Assembly: GCF_042242105.1 (NCBI RefSeq)
Contig: NC_092029.1
Location: forward strand, 21,004,885 to 21,068,884
Origin: Pempheris klunzingeri
Lineage: Eukaryota > Chordata > Actinopteri > Acropomatiformes > Pempheridae
DNA length: 64,000 nt
Direction: 5' to 3'
Position numbers and translations under genes: made by a program. The first letter of the stretch is position 1; the number at the start of each line of letters is the position of its first letter. Positions 34,881-47,661 of the stretch are shown piece by piece. The notes below the pieces were generated by a model. That model saw only the letters and a program-made list of their open reading frames with translations. It had not been told where the DNA came from and made no database searches.

Positions 34881-34908
34881 ATTATTATTATTATTATTAT
34901 TATTATTA
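34881..34908. repeat. (ATT)n microsatellite
   Basis: About nine pure ATT units. Confidence 0.9.
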
Positions 34909-36258
34909 AGGAGCTCAATTTGACACATAAAGATCAGTGTACTTGTCACGAATTGTATTTCTTATCCTGTGAAAACAGGTGTACAGTGTTCTGCCTGGCT
35001 TGATGCTACGGTAGTAGCTACTAGTATAACACCTGAATCTGACCAAACGATCGGTTCTGACAAGGCAGAAGAATGCATGAATTAAAAGAGACGTTATCTC
35101 TGTCATCATTTTTATCCTTTTTTTTTAACCTGTCAATGGTGGTGAGTCTACTTGTTCCTCGATGCTGATATCTGGCAAAATTGCAGCACTACATGGCCAT
35201 AGCTAGTGTGTTTTGGTCACAAAAGAAAGAAGGAGTAGCAATCAGTGTGATCTAGCTTCTCCAGGCCACCAGGAGGGGGCTGACATTGACAGGAGCTCTA
35301 ATAGACATACATAGGATTGGCAGTGACTATATCAGGGGGTAAATAAAGGGAAATGATTTTTTTTAACACCATCAGAAAGCCTGATTTTGCTGCTTGAACT
35401 TTGGCTGCCTGGTGTAGCACATGCAGTTCCTGCCTTCCTGCCCACTGTCCCATAGTGTTAGCTCAACACACTGAGAGTGGCATCTTCTCTGTGGGTCCTG
35501 CTGTGTGTCTGGCCAGTTCAGAAGCCCACTCATCTGTCCTAGTAGCCGAGCGACAGCAGCAGAATGACTGAGCCCGTTGTGCCTTGGCCGGTCATGTGAC
35601 AGCTTTGTGTGGCTGAATGACTTTCCCCCGCAGCCCTCTGTGCCATTATGTTTTATTGGAGGGGGCTGCTGATGAAAAGAGAGAGTCAGTTCCCCCTCCA
35701 GGGCCAGGGGGTCCACAAACTCACAGCAAAGCCTGATGGGAGCCCGTCACCATGACTGCGTTGGGCGGCAGGGAGAGAGCACAGGAGAGGAAGGAGACCA
35801 CAGAGTGGACGCAGACATGCGGAGCAGCCAAATGGCAATTTTCTGTTGGTAAAGAAGCCTTAAATCACATGTTTGACTCACACACTGTGGTCAGCTCCAG
35901 TATTTTGGGACACACACAGTTCATCTGCACCGATCCCCAGAATAGACATGCACTTTTGTTTCTGGCTGAACATTTAAATACTACTACTCATCTCCTCACA
36001 TACCGCTACACTAACAGTTGTTTTCAAAGGTACTTTCTGAACAATTCTCTAGACGAGAGCATCACAAGTCATTCACAAGTGTGAACAAACAACACCACAG
36101 ACTTAACAGGAAAGGAAGCGTGTCAGACCAGAAGCCTTCTGATCCTGTTGTCCTCATTATCTTTGCTTTTTTTTTTCTCTTTCTCATTTCTTCTCTGTCT
36201 CTTCTTCTTACTCTGCCTCTTTTTGTCCTGTGTTATCTGTTAAGTGGCCAAAGCAGTC

Positions 36259-36296
36259 AGCACTTTATTTAGCACTTTATTGCTAAATAAAGTGCT
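36259..36296. repeat. Perfect 16-bp inverted repeat with a 6-base loop
   Basis: AGCACTTTATTTAGCA at 36259-36274 and its exact reverse complement TGCTAAATAAAGTGCT at 36281-36296, separated by CTTTAT. The outer flanks do not pair. Confidence 0.95.
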
Positions 36297-36376
36297 TTAT
36301 TTCGAGCAGTTCACACAGTCTACCACCGCACTACCACACTAATACTAAATTAGAAAGTAGTGTTATTAAAAATAGG

Positions 36377-36415
36377 GTGTGTGTGTGCGTGCGTGCGTGC
36401 GTGTGTGTGTGTGTG
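36377..36415. repeat. (GT)n/(GC) compound microsatellite
   Basis: A GT run interrupted by GCGT units, about 39 bases; alternating purine-pyrimidine throughout. Confidence 0.9.
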
Positions 36416-37389
36416 ACGTTGGCGGATAATATTTGCAGTGACAGTCTAACCACTGTTCCACTTCAGAATGATCGGCTTCATTGCCAAATGACAAGCTGCA
36501 CACAAACCAAAGTATGTTTTTCAGGTTGTTTCCCATCATGCCTTGCTTCACGTGTATTGATCTTGTGAATCAGCTCACTTGGATTAAATGAACCTTTGAG
36601 TCTATTGAGGCCTGACTCGACCAATAACAGGATATTATCATGCAGTGAACCCCCCCCCCCCCCCCGCATACACAAGCCAGCAGCAGCCGTAGACGGAGCA
36701 GCAGCTTTCCACGTGGGCGTCTGCTGTTGCAGAACAAACAGTTGCATCGCAGCACCCGAGCCTGCATGCACTCGCAGTGTCATTACCGCTACGCTCGAGC
36801 AATCAGCAAAGCCACAGAGACAGATTAAATTAGATTAGCAGGGCTGAGCTTTAAAGTCAGATCGAAAACTAATGGGTTCTAACATATTTGGCAGTGGTGA
36901 AAGCGTGTCTTTTGTAAATAAAGGGCAGTAAGGATGCACACCACGCAGTTAACCCCCGCCTTGCTGCCGCACAATCGCCCCATTGTGTAATTCTGCTGTC
37001 AGTCACAGAGCTTGCTGTAAGTGTATTTATCTTGTAAATAAAAGTCACCATGTAGTGTGTCCTTTATGGTTTAGTCTGCATTTTTGTTCCCTGCACTCTT
37101 TTTCCTCAGTCACGAGATTCACAAAGCTTCCTCTGTTGCAGAGTTGCTGAAGTCTCCTAGTGAGAGCATCAGCAGGATGCTGAAAGTACTAAAGCAGAAT
37201 GGTTTACATTTGTATTTGTGAGTGGATATAATGTAGTCTTATCCTTCTGCTACGAAGAGGTTGAAAGAAAACATGTACTTTTAACTCCTCTACGTTCATT
37301 TGATAGCTGTACTTACTTTATATGTAAGATTTTACATTTGATAAAGCCTCATGAGCCTATAGAATACAGTGATTACATTGCTTTTAAAT

Positions 37390-37700
37390 TAAAGCAGTGG
37401 TTCCCAATCTTTTTTGGCTTGTGACATTACAAACAAGCACAGTGTATTTGGGGCCCTGTGATTGGGTTTCCATTCACCTGTTTTTAGGCTCATTTTCCAG
37501 CTCCAGAAATGTAGAAAAAAAGCTGAAACAGCCCCAAAAAACTGTGGCTGTAGTGTAAAAGATGAAAACAAATGTGCAGTAGAAGCGCCTAATAAATCAC
37601 GATGTACATACATCCACTGAAGCTTCTGCTCCACAGAAGAGACGGACAAACAAAGATAAACGTCCTCTGGATGGTTGGTCCTTTGGTCAAGATGCTCATG
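37390..37700. mobile_element. Teleost interspersed repeat (TGGTTCCCAATC..TTGGCTTGTGA type)
   Basis: Begins AAAGCAGTGGTTCCCAATCT followed by TTTTTTGGCTTGTGAC, the typical start of a DNA-transposon-derived repeat seen in many fish. The right boundary is uncertain. A shorter relative lies at 27855-27975. Family name not assigned. Confidence 0.5.
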
Positions 37701-40700
37701 TTTGACCAAATTCTCATTGGTCAGACAGTTGCTATGTTACTTGCATAAGGAGAATCTTAGCCCATGATTTTCATGTATTAATTATACCAAAATAATTCAG
37801 CACCAGCGCTGGACTGAAGGGAGTGATTGATATGAGCGAGTGGAAGAAGAACGCAGAACAGTAATTACTGTTGTGAACTGGAGAGGCTTTGGAATTTTGA
37901 GTTTGTTTGCATCTGAGAACGTGTCGGCCCAACAGGCCAACTACTCTGAGCATTTAACATGTGCAGACCGCCTGCAGCAAGACTACGCTTCCACTGTTAA
38001 TGAAACTGGCTGTTTTCATGCTGTTCTCACGTCGTTCTGTGATCCACAAACATGAAATAGGCTTCTGTTTATTTTTTACATAAGATGTACGCAGCATTTT
38101 TAAACACAAATGAGTCTATATTATTTATTTTACACTACTGATATGCAGAAATGTACCTCCACTTTGGGGTCTAGATCCGCCTGTCAGCATTTACTACCAG
38201 CTGGCAGTTCCCCAGTAACTTCATCAATTCCGGAGCAACTCACACAAATTTTTCTTCAATTCAATTTAGAGTTGAAGTTTCACAGCTCTGTTCTGGGGCA
38301 AAAAGCACAATTCCAGAGCTCACCATCTTGTTTTTCTTGTGACTCACACCACCCAACACCTTATGTGTGCTGCAGGTGTAGCAACTGCAGCACTTCTGCT
38401 CCACGACAGGACTTATTTTATTTAGAATAAAGTAGCTTATGTTTCAATAAAAATGCTATAAGTGTGCATGCCTTGAAAACGTTCTGTATATAGTCTGCAT
38501 ATCAATTGTTTTTAAACCCAATAAGTGCAGATAATATTTGACTGGAATTCTTCCTATTCCAAGTTTTTTCAGTGTGTGAGGTTTTTCTCTTCTAACAGAA
38601 ACAGTAGTGGATGGACATGCGCATTAAAGGAGCATTTTCTGTTGCTGTTTTTCTGGAAATGTGTGCTAAACTCGTGGAAACCAACATGGACTTCTTAACC
38701 ATTCCTAAAGACACATTTCTCACATGGTATTTCTTATCAAAAGAGGATTTCTTCTATGACTCTTAATGATTTAGTTCCGCACTTTTGTTGCCTGCAAGTC
38801 AATAACATAACTGAATCCATCAGACGGGTGCACCCGGGTGGTCGTGTTTGTGCCATACATGCTCATAGCCATCTCATTATCATCATCATAAGTCATAAAT
38901 CATAAGAAAATCAAAAATGTGGTGTGGAAATTGTGAAATATTGCATGGGAAAACATATAGATAAATGATTGACTGTGTGCCAAGACCAAGAAATTTGGAA
39001 AATGAATGCAGAAACTGAACTTTTTTGTTTTACAACTGCTAAACGGGATTGTCTTTTTTCCTTTCCTGTAAAACATGCAGCCTCCATTTAATAACATTTT
39101 TTCTAAGCCCGCTTGTGATGCCCTACATTTAAGAGCTTCTCATCATTCGCACCTGGAGAGAAGTAAATGAATGGATTTCTAAATCCCCGTGCCTGCTAGA
39201 GAGCAGAATCCACTTCAGAGCAGTTAAGTGGGGCCATCCCACAGGCTCTTGATTAACGCTGGCGGCTCATCTGTTATTTGGAGCAACCTGTTGTTTGCAG
39301 GTCGAAATATTAGGTCATAATGGTGACATGATTCTGTGTTTTGTCCTCCTACAGCACGTTCTTTATTCCAGCTGGACAATTCTGTGTTTATCACAAGGCC
39401 TCGTCCTCTCTCTCTCTTATTTTATCACATGTTCTATCACCATGATAATAGGTCAGAAAAGCTGTACTAATTGAAGTTGAGACTGGCAGTCCCTTGGTGT
39501 CACCCCAAAGCATTCTGGGAAAAATCTGCATTACCCATTTTCTCAAAGAAGTGTGAATGACGGCAGCCAGCACATTCAGTTTATATTCATGTTTTATTGA
39601 ATGGGATGATGAATAATTGAGTGTCTCTCTGCCCCTGCAGCTCCTCTGTTTTGGCGGCGCACAAAGCAATGTGGAGGAAATAAAAATCCTGATACGCTGA
39701 AAACCAGAGGTACGACTTTTCACACTCCACTACACTCAAACACTTTGTAACCTCACACAAACACACTAACAGATGAATTCAGGCGTGCTTACTCGCATGC
39801 GCGCCATGTTAGAATAGCCTCCATGTAGGCTCTGACAGCAGATGGATGGAATGCAAAATGTGCTCAATCTGGAGGATTTTCGTTGTCTTTAAATGCATGT
39901 ATGCATGAATAAGGATAGCCGTGCACATACATGCACAGATGCCCACCAGCTGGTCACCACTAGCTGAGATTACTTGCCAGAGGCCAGCCTGCTGTCCCAA
40001 GTGCACACACATACCTGTGGTGCATTAGTGTGGACTGTGTATTCTCTACAGGGCAGCATGTGTGCGTTTCCCTCATAAAAGGAAACTACATCAAATGCCA
40101 CCTTGTGCACCTGTTATCTCTGGAGCCGTGCGCTGTTGTCATTTCAGGTTGACCCACAGGGCAGTCGATGCAACTAGCTAAAAGCTAAAGTGTTATATTC
40201 CTTTATATCCTCATACAGTATGACCTGACCCTACTTTCTATTTCTGCTGCTGCCGTCTTTAATCCGCAGTGCGGCCATAAATTCGGCCCATACATTGCTG
40301 CAGGGGTTAATGGGGGGGGTCAGCCTGTACACACTGTAACTATCTCACGTATCACCCCTGATCTGTATGTTTTTTTTTCTTATTCAATGCAACATATCTC
40401 CAGGCTAAAATCGTAACAGATGAGAGATGTTTCAGTTATTTCCTAATCCCGAGTGTTAACGTGCCGGGTTGCTGCTAGGTTAGAGTGGAGCACGATGGCA
40501 CTGATGTAAGATTAGTTCTGGCAGCCAGCAGCAGTGTGTGCAGAGCTGTACCTGAGTCAAACATTTTGTAATTTTCTAAAATGAGCCTAATGTTGCATCA
40601 AGAGAGATAAACTTGGTCACTGATCACATTTTGTGAGGGAAGTCTAGGCAGGAGATTGGGATTGAAATAAAGCACTGACAGGTGAGTTGACATCATATCT

Positions 40701-43700
40701 GATGTACAGTTAGGAGCAGATTGTACTCTTACTCCTGCCTTTGGTCTGGGTTCAGTCCTCAAATCACACCAAGAGGGTCACATTTTCTGTTTTCATCATG
40801 ATCTGATCTGACGCTTTTAAGGCTGAACGACCACCAACCTGTTAACCAGTGGACAGCACACAACACCAAACTGTTATGTCAGTTACACCCCAAATAAAGA
40901 CACATGTCGCCACATATCTTTTGTTGGTTTTGGGGTCACAATAGGATTTGGTACAGCAGAGAAAACAATATAAACACTACATACTTGTTACTGTAAAAAT
41001 TCTGGGGCCAGTTGCACCAACTTATTATTTATTTTATATTTACTTATTTATTCAAATAGACCATACCACAATGCAGTCAGTGTTTTCTTCTGCTAGCTGT
41101 ACAGCTCTGTTCATATTTGCATTTCAGTGTCCATGAAAGTTGCTTTTCTTTTTCTCTGATCTTCCATATCATTGCCACAAATGAGAAATTATCAGTGACA
41201 AATTAGCCGGACAGCAGGAGATTGTTAAAAGTGCATTCTAGTATCACACACTGCTGGGCATTTATTTAGTAAATAAGTCAGCCTCACCCTTTTTTGTTTT
41301 TTTTTCTTCATCCATCACCCATCTGTATGATAAATACTAGAATTGAGACACAAACAGCCGGCAGCCAAGCCTTGTCGTTTTCTTAGTTTCCCAAACAATT
41401 TGAAGTCCGAACCTTCTGTTCTACAGAACAGCTATTTGTTTGCTTCACTTGTTCTGCAACCTATTTTGAAACTGAAGAGATGTCCATGTCCATGTCATGT
41501 CTGAGCCCCCTCTTCTAGAGCATGAGCAGAGCTCCCAACCATCCGAACTTTTGGTAGAATTCATCAATGGGTTAGTGGAGACAAGCTGAACAAGGGATTT
41601 TTCCAGAAAACCACAGTCAGCAGAGAATCCGACATTCATATAGCAAGTGTATTCATTATGCAGGCTCAGTCATCACTGTGCTAATAGCTCTTTTATTATG
41701 TGTGCTGTGGTTTCCTACGGTGCTTCTGCACGTCTTGCTGCTCAGAGATGGAGCAGGCAGAGGGAGTTCTGCAGAGCAGAATCACAGTTTTGTGTGTGAC
41801 TCAGCTTTGTTTTTAAGGCAGCAGTGACATGAGAGACATACCATGGTACACAGCAGGTGTCAGAAACAGCTCTGCAGAGCTAGCACATTAAGAGCAACCT
41901 TACTGTGGAAACGTGGAGCAGATGTATGCATGATGTGTGTGCTTCGGCGGCCTTGCTGGGTGGGTGGTATTGTAGGATGGTGAGAAACAGAAAAATGAGT
42001 CACCGATTCCAATCGTGTTTTCATGCTTCCATCTCTCTCTGCCTCTCTGTGAGTTTCTGCATTGTGCAGAAAGAAGAGCTCAACAGCACAGTGGTAATTA
42101 TCCTTACATTATCACAGACACTGATATTCATTGCTGGAGTCACTTGCTGCCATGAGACAAACACACACTGGTGTTTGGCTTTTTTCCTCCTCATAGCTCC
42201 AAAGCTGACTGCTTGCCCTCCCTTCCTCCCACCTTGTTACCTTCACGATAATGGCTATGCCAGTGTGGGCTGTACAACTATTCCGTGAAATGTCAGCGTT
42301 ACTCTCAGACTGTGGCCCCATTGTGGTTCCCAGTATGCCTGATGGTAAGGAGATGCACTCCGTGGGTAGAAGTTGTGCAGTTAATGAACCTAGTTAAGCT
42401 TCAATCTATCATATTGACACATCTGGTGGCATTTTTGGTCTGCATGCTTTCCTTCCTCTGCCTAATTAAGTGATGTGTTCTGGATTTGGGCCGCAAACTG
42501 AAGCGTAATCACCACGGCAGATGCACTGTACAGTATGTTGGCTCTCTGTCCTTGTTACTGAGTCTTAAAGCGGCCTCTTGAAACCTCAGTGTGACACATC
42601 ACCAGCCGTCACCAGCAGGTTCCGAGCAGAGTACGTCCCCCCCCAGTCTTCCTTTGGTCATTTGATGGCTGTTAAGCGTCCCGCTTCCTCTTGACCATCA
42701 GATCCACTCATGTCAGAACACCTTGCTCTCACCTTCACTATCGCTACACTGCCGAGGTGCCGTGCCAAAGAGGAGTCCTCCGTGACTTAGCTGAAGCAGC
42801 AGCAGCAGCAGCGGCAGCAGTGCTCAGCCCTGCTGAGACACGTCAGCTGTGGGACACATCAAAGTGCTGCTGTGGGCCGCTGAATCATGGGATCTTCAGT
42901 CAACACTGCAGCTAGCAGTGACAGCGGCACTGCTCTGAGCTGCAGAAACCATATCAGTGACATCTTCATGTGCTGTCATACATTGAACAATGTTTGGCAG
43001 TATGTTTTTGAATGTACGTGGCATTTCGATGATTTATTGGTTATATAGAATGATTTCACAATCTTATTTTTTGCCCTTTTTTTTTCACTTTCATCACGTG
43101 CAGATGGTGCATAAAGGTGTCAGTCCACTATGAGCCTCCAGAACAGCTTTAGAGCTCCATGGATCAGTCAGTCTTCAGAGAACTCATTGACATTTATTAT
43201 GATGATTGTGAAACTAAACCAGCAAAAAATCACCTTAAATAATAATACTTACTGGTTTCCTCGTCTTCTGTGAATATGAACTAAATATCCTGTTTGTCCA
43301 TACAAAACAAGCTAATTACAGATGCTACCTTGGCCCCTTTTTAATCTGTACAGTTGCTAATGAATATAATTGTTAGTTTCAGCCTAGACCATTTATTTAG
43401 CTCTGCATTTATTCCCTGAATAAACTGTTTATGTTACAGGTTTCTCCTTAAATTTGTCACTCATCTATAGTTTAAGTAGCCTTTTACTCCACTACATAAA
43501 AACAGTTGAAATAAATATCAGGGAACACAAGGACTCATGTCAGCAAAAAAAGATAGCAGGCAGAGTTTTGACAAAGAGCACACCTTACTCCAAAGTTATG
43601 GTGGCTGTATTTTATTTTGGTCTACTGATGTTCTTGTGAGTGAAAACTTCTATAGCAGAACATTCCTGTGCATGATTTAGAACCACACTCTCTAAAACTA

Positions 43701-44373
43701 TCCCAAGATAAAAATATACGCCCAAACAGCAAAGCGGGCCTAAAAATTTAGGTTTGTTTGCCAATAGCTGCTTTTTTAGCGTGGATTTTCCCGTAGTAGT
43801 CGGATATAATTATGTGTTTTTCAGTCTTCTAGATCCTAGTTCCTTGCAACACCCTGCTCTTTTTCTGTTCACCCTTTAATGTTTTTTTCAAACAAAGCAG
43901 CTGAGTTATAGAATCTGGAGGAGATTGAGAGGAAAAAAAGCAAGAGGTGGTGGGATGGCTGACCTGCACATAGTGGTCGTCATCTACTCCTCTACATAAA
44001 GTTCTTTTGATCTCCATCCCTCATCCCTCCATCTTATGTCAGATAAAAGAGGCCAGGATGGGTGTAGGAAACCCAGACGCTGGAGGGGTTTGACCGCGGC
44101 TTTTTGATGATCTTTCGCCTGGCTCCCTCATCTATCTGCCCTTGCCTGTAATAGAGGTTGGCTGGGTGGGTGGAGGCCACGTGCAGAGGGCTGAAGTTTG
44201 GCTCAGAGAGAACTGGGATATTTATGCTGCATGTCGTCTGTTTATACTGATTTGTCTTGTTTGTTTGATTAGGGAAGTAACATGGTTGGAAGTTTATGAA
44301 CTGTCTCTGTTCAACACCAACAGCTGGCTGCTCTGGCTGGATGCAGGCTGGAGCGTGTTGTTCTGCTGCTTAC

Positions 44374-44376
<3 letters not shown>

Positions 44377-44421
<45 letters not shown>
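44377..44421. repeat. (GT)n microsatellite
   Basis: About 22 pure GT units (45 bases). Confidence 0.95.
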
Positions 44422-44423
<2 letters not shown>

Positions 44424-45721
44424 CCTACTGTGCAGATGGTATGGCAGCATAACCTCATCCTGTTTTACTGACTCGCCGACTCACTAAAGAGCCCACCTCC
44501 AACACATCTGCTGCAGCAAACTAATTTCTTGCTTTGGGCCTTTTCAACGATTTCTTTCTCCGAAATGTCTCCAAGTCAGCTCCATGTACTTCGAGGTTGA
44601 AGGTGAGAGTGTATTTAATCTTGTCACTGTCTGCCACCCTCTTATCTTTGCTTTTAGTCTCTCTCCTGTGTGTTCCTGACATGGCAGAAATGCATCTTTG
44701 CAAAAATAAAAGGCTAGGTGAGCTCCCTGTCTATATGCATGCAGATTAAGTTTCTAGGCCACCATATGGCCAGGGATGAAAGAACGATCACAGATTTTTA
44801 TTGGCCACTTATAAAAAGCAGGGTAGGGGAATCAGATGGCCAGAACAACAGCAGCTGTAGCTCCTTGCTGACAAGCTTTAGACTTACTGCCCTGCCGCTG
44901 AGAGCTGTGACAGGTACACTGTCACTGTAGCTGCGAGAGGCTCTGGATGTACAAGGCCTTCTAATGGCTTCACACTCGGATGGGCTTATTATGGACACAG
45001 ATGCACAGAGGCTAACAATGGAGTCTTTCACTCAGCCACGGTGGGGCTGAAAGCCCTGCACGGAAACATTTCTGGTCTGCAGAGGAGCCTAATCTGAGGC
45101 AAGATGACTATCAATCCTGCAAAGAAAACCTCCAGGACAGAAACACCAAGTTTCGAGGTCACTACACAGAGCTTCAGTTGTCTAACTTCAGTGTTCTTGC
45201 ACAGCTTTCATTATGTCTCATTTATCAGTTTGCTGACTGAAGATTGTCAAGTGGTTAAGTGTTGTTAAACGGCGCCAACAGTGATGCTAACAAGGGAGCA
45301 CTTTTGATGTTGCACCAGCTTCCTGTGCTCGGGGCATCCTGGCTTGTCAATAATGGGTTGCAGTTTCCATCAGCGCTCCACATGTTGGAGGTTTAGCTGT
45401 GAGGTGGTTTTAATTATAGTGGGGGTGGGGATCAGGGGGTGAGGATGGCTGCTGGGCTGCGACCATATGCTGGGCCCGGGTCCCCAGGGACTAAGCCAGC
45501 GGCTTAATGAGCAGCCCCGTAGGAATTAGAGCTACGCTAACATCAGTGTTTTGACTGCTGGGAGAGGCCTGCTGCTCAGCTGATTTTACAGCCGCTGATG
45601 GGTGGAAGAGGAGGAGGACATCCTCCTAAACTGTTTCAGGATTGAGCTTTAACAAATCACTCAAAGTAACACAGTTGTTTCCTACCTACCTGAGAGCTTC
45701 CTCCATTACAAATGCTGCATA

Positions 45722-45830
45722 TTGTTACAAATTCCAAGACATTGCGTGCCTACTAGTCATTTAGACCCCAAAATGTAAAAAAAAAGAACAACCTAGGTTT
45801 AAAAATACCAGAATTACCTTTGCGTTACAA
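45722..45830 (+). repeat. Interspersed repeat family X, copy C (3' part only)
   Basis: Matches the right end of copy A: GCCTACTAGTCATTTAGACC, then CCTAGGTTTAAAAATACCAG and AATTACCTTTGCGTTACAAT. Confidence 0.65.
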
Positions 45831-47162
45831 TTAGAGCTAGACATCTTTTAGGGGCTGTGATGTTTTCAGCTGCTCCACAACCCTCTGCTCCATGAAAGCA
45901 GTTTCACTTTTATAAATCTCTACTAAATCCTTGTGTTTCTCTTGCATTCTTAGCAGCATGCCAGGGGTCACTTACACCATGTGCCTACACAGTGCCAATG
46001 ATGACGCTCTGTTCACGTGCAACACAGCGTTTTCAAGGAAGATACTGCTGTTTTGGTCAGGGATCATTTCAAAACTATATTGTGCACAAATGGGGGAACA
46101 TGGCTACAGCATTAAACCATAACACAGCTTGGAATGCACAGAAAACATTTAAAAGACAAGAAGCAGGATGGGGGCCAGAGTCTGTCATTCTGAGTATCTG
46201 AAGCAATCAGCCAATGAGAACATCAGTCTGACACTGTGATCGTTCATACAGGTAACTCCACATTTCACTTCATTCCTCATGTTTTCATTCAATTACTGCA
46301 TACATTTGAATTTTCCGTTGTCTGACTATGTGAGTGCTCTCACTATCCACTCTGACAGGCTCCCATCATGTCATCACTGCTACTGTCGTAGCCCACTTCA
46401 AACAATATCTGCTGTCTGATCTCAGTGCAGCCCACCCGCTGTGTTGTGCTATGGTCTCAGTACAGGGCAAGAAAAGACAGCGGGGGGCAAATTAGATCAG
46501 GCCCGCCTCATATGATATTACTGTGGTGACCGAAAGACTACTTTGTTCATGTTAATAGTCTGAGAGATGCAAAATATTGACTTACAGCTGTGGTGTCTGC
46601 TGGCTTCCATTAGACAGGGTGCATTGATTTTGGAGGGCAGCTCTGAAGACCAGGAGACGATGTGCCAAATTGGCATTGTTACATATAAACCTATTTATAG
46701 ATGTATCGATTGAGGCTGGTTTTGCTTGATGCTGCTCCACCTGTGGACAGACTTCTGCTGTTATAAGATTGACAGCTGCGTATGTTTCCATATGCCTTCA
46801 CATGACTGAGCCATGATTGTTGGTCAATCAATAGCACAGGAAGCCCCCTGGCCCATCGTTCAGCCCGCTCACTGAATCTCTGCCATTGCATGACCAGTTT
46901 CTCATCCATGTGTCCTGATGGATCCTGCTCTAGATGTAGATGTGTATCAGGATGGTGTCAGTCAGTCAAGTCTCTGTTTGTTGATTTATCCGTCTGTCCA
47001 GAACTCCCAAAGCAAGATGTTGCAACAACTGCTGGCCACATTGTTCTGAAATTTGCTCTGTTGCATGACATCCCTTTTGCTTCCCTGTGTTTTTGTCTGT
47101 ATTTACTCCCTGCCTTTCAAAGAACTGCATTTTATGTTTTTAATATTTATATAAGAGAAACG

Positions 47163-47190
47163 GTCACATGATATGGTCATATCATGTGAC
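47163..47190. repeat. Perfect 13-bp inverted repeat with two M-box-like E-boxes
   Basis: GTCACATGATATG at 47163-47175 and its reverse complement CATATCATGTGAC at 47178-47190, with GT between. Each arm contains TCACATGA or its complement TCATGTGA, the octamer bound by MITF/TFE-type bHLH-ZIP factors. Confidence 0.95.
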
Positions 47191-47634
47191 GCTATTTCAC
47201 CTGAGGACAAGCAATAACATAGAACTATCATCCAGGCCTACAGTTTTTACGCATGTGAGATATTCCAGTGATAAAAATGTTCAAAGCTGCTCTATTATTT
47301 TGAAATAGTAGCTGTCAGTTTGTGAAATTGGTATTCTTGCTGTTTGCATCCCTTGTGTATGGCTGTGTTCTACTGGTGTACCCCTCTTGTGCATATAAAC
47401 CCTGTGAAGACAAAGAATGATGAGCCTTAAAGATTATCCCCAGCCGGAACACAATCCTCTTTGGAGGTGCTGAGCAGTGGGGGTGTTTCTGAGTCTGCGT
47501 TTCGTCTAGACACTGCTGCTCCGTGTGCGGGAACGTGCTGTTCTGAGCCAGGCAGCTGCACACGCTGGCGTAAGGAGTCACAGCTGATTCATACTGGCTC
47601 CTCAGAGGCACGGCACACTCCGAAGTCACAAGGG

Positions 47635-47661
47635 CACACACACACACACACACACACACAC
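47635..47661. repeat. (CA)n microsatellite
   Basis: About thirteen CA units. Confidence 0.9.

Larger units (their letters stand above)
33301..45300 (+). other. Inferred fyn intron 1, middle part
   Basis: No coding exon was found. Supportable contents are a decayed SINE (34557-34775), an ATT run (34881-34908), a 16-bp perfect inverted repeat (36259-36296), a GT/GC run (36377-36415), a poly-C run at about 36650-36665, a fish interspersed repeat (about 37390-37700), a short CAG-rich run (about 42796-42822) and a long GT run (44377-44421). The remaining stretches are unassigned AT-rich intron. Confidence 0.5.

Noticed and set aside
42796..42822. CAG-rich run coding for an alanine stretch
   Set aside because: Short and imperfect, inside an intron, with no supporting exon structure.
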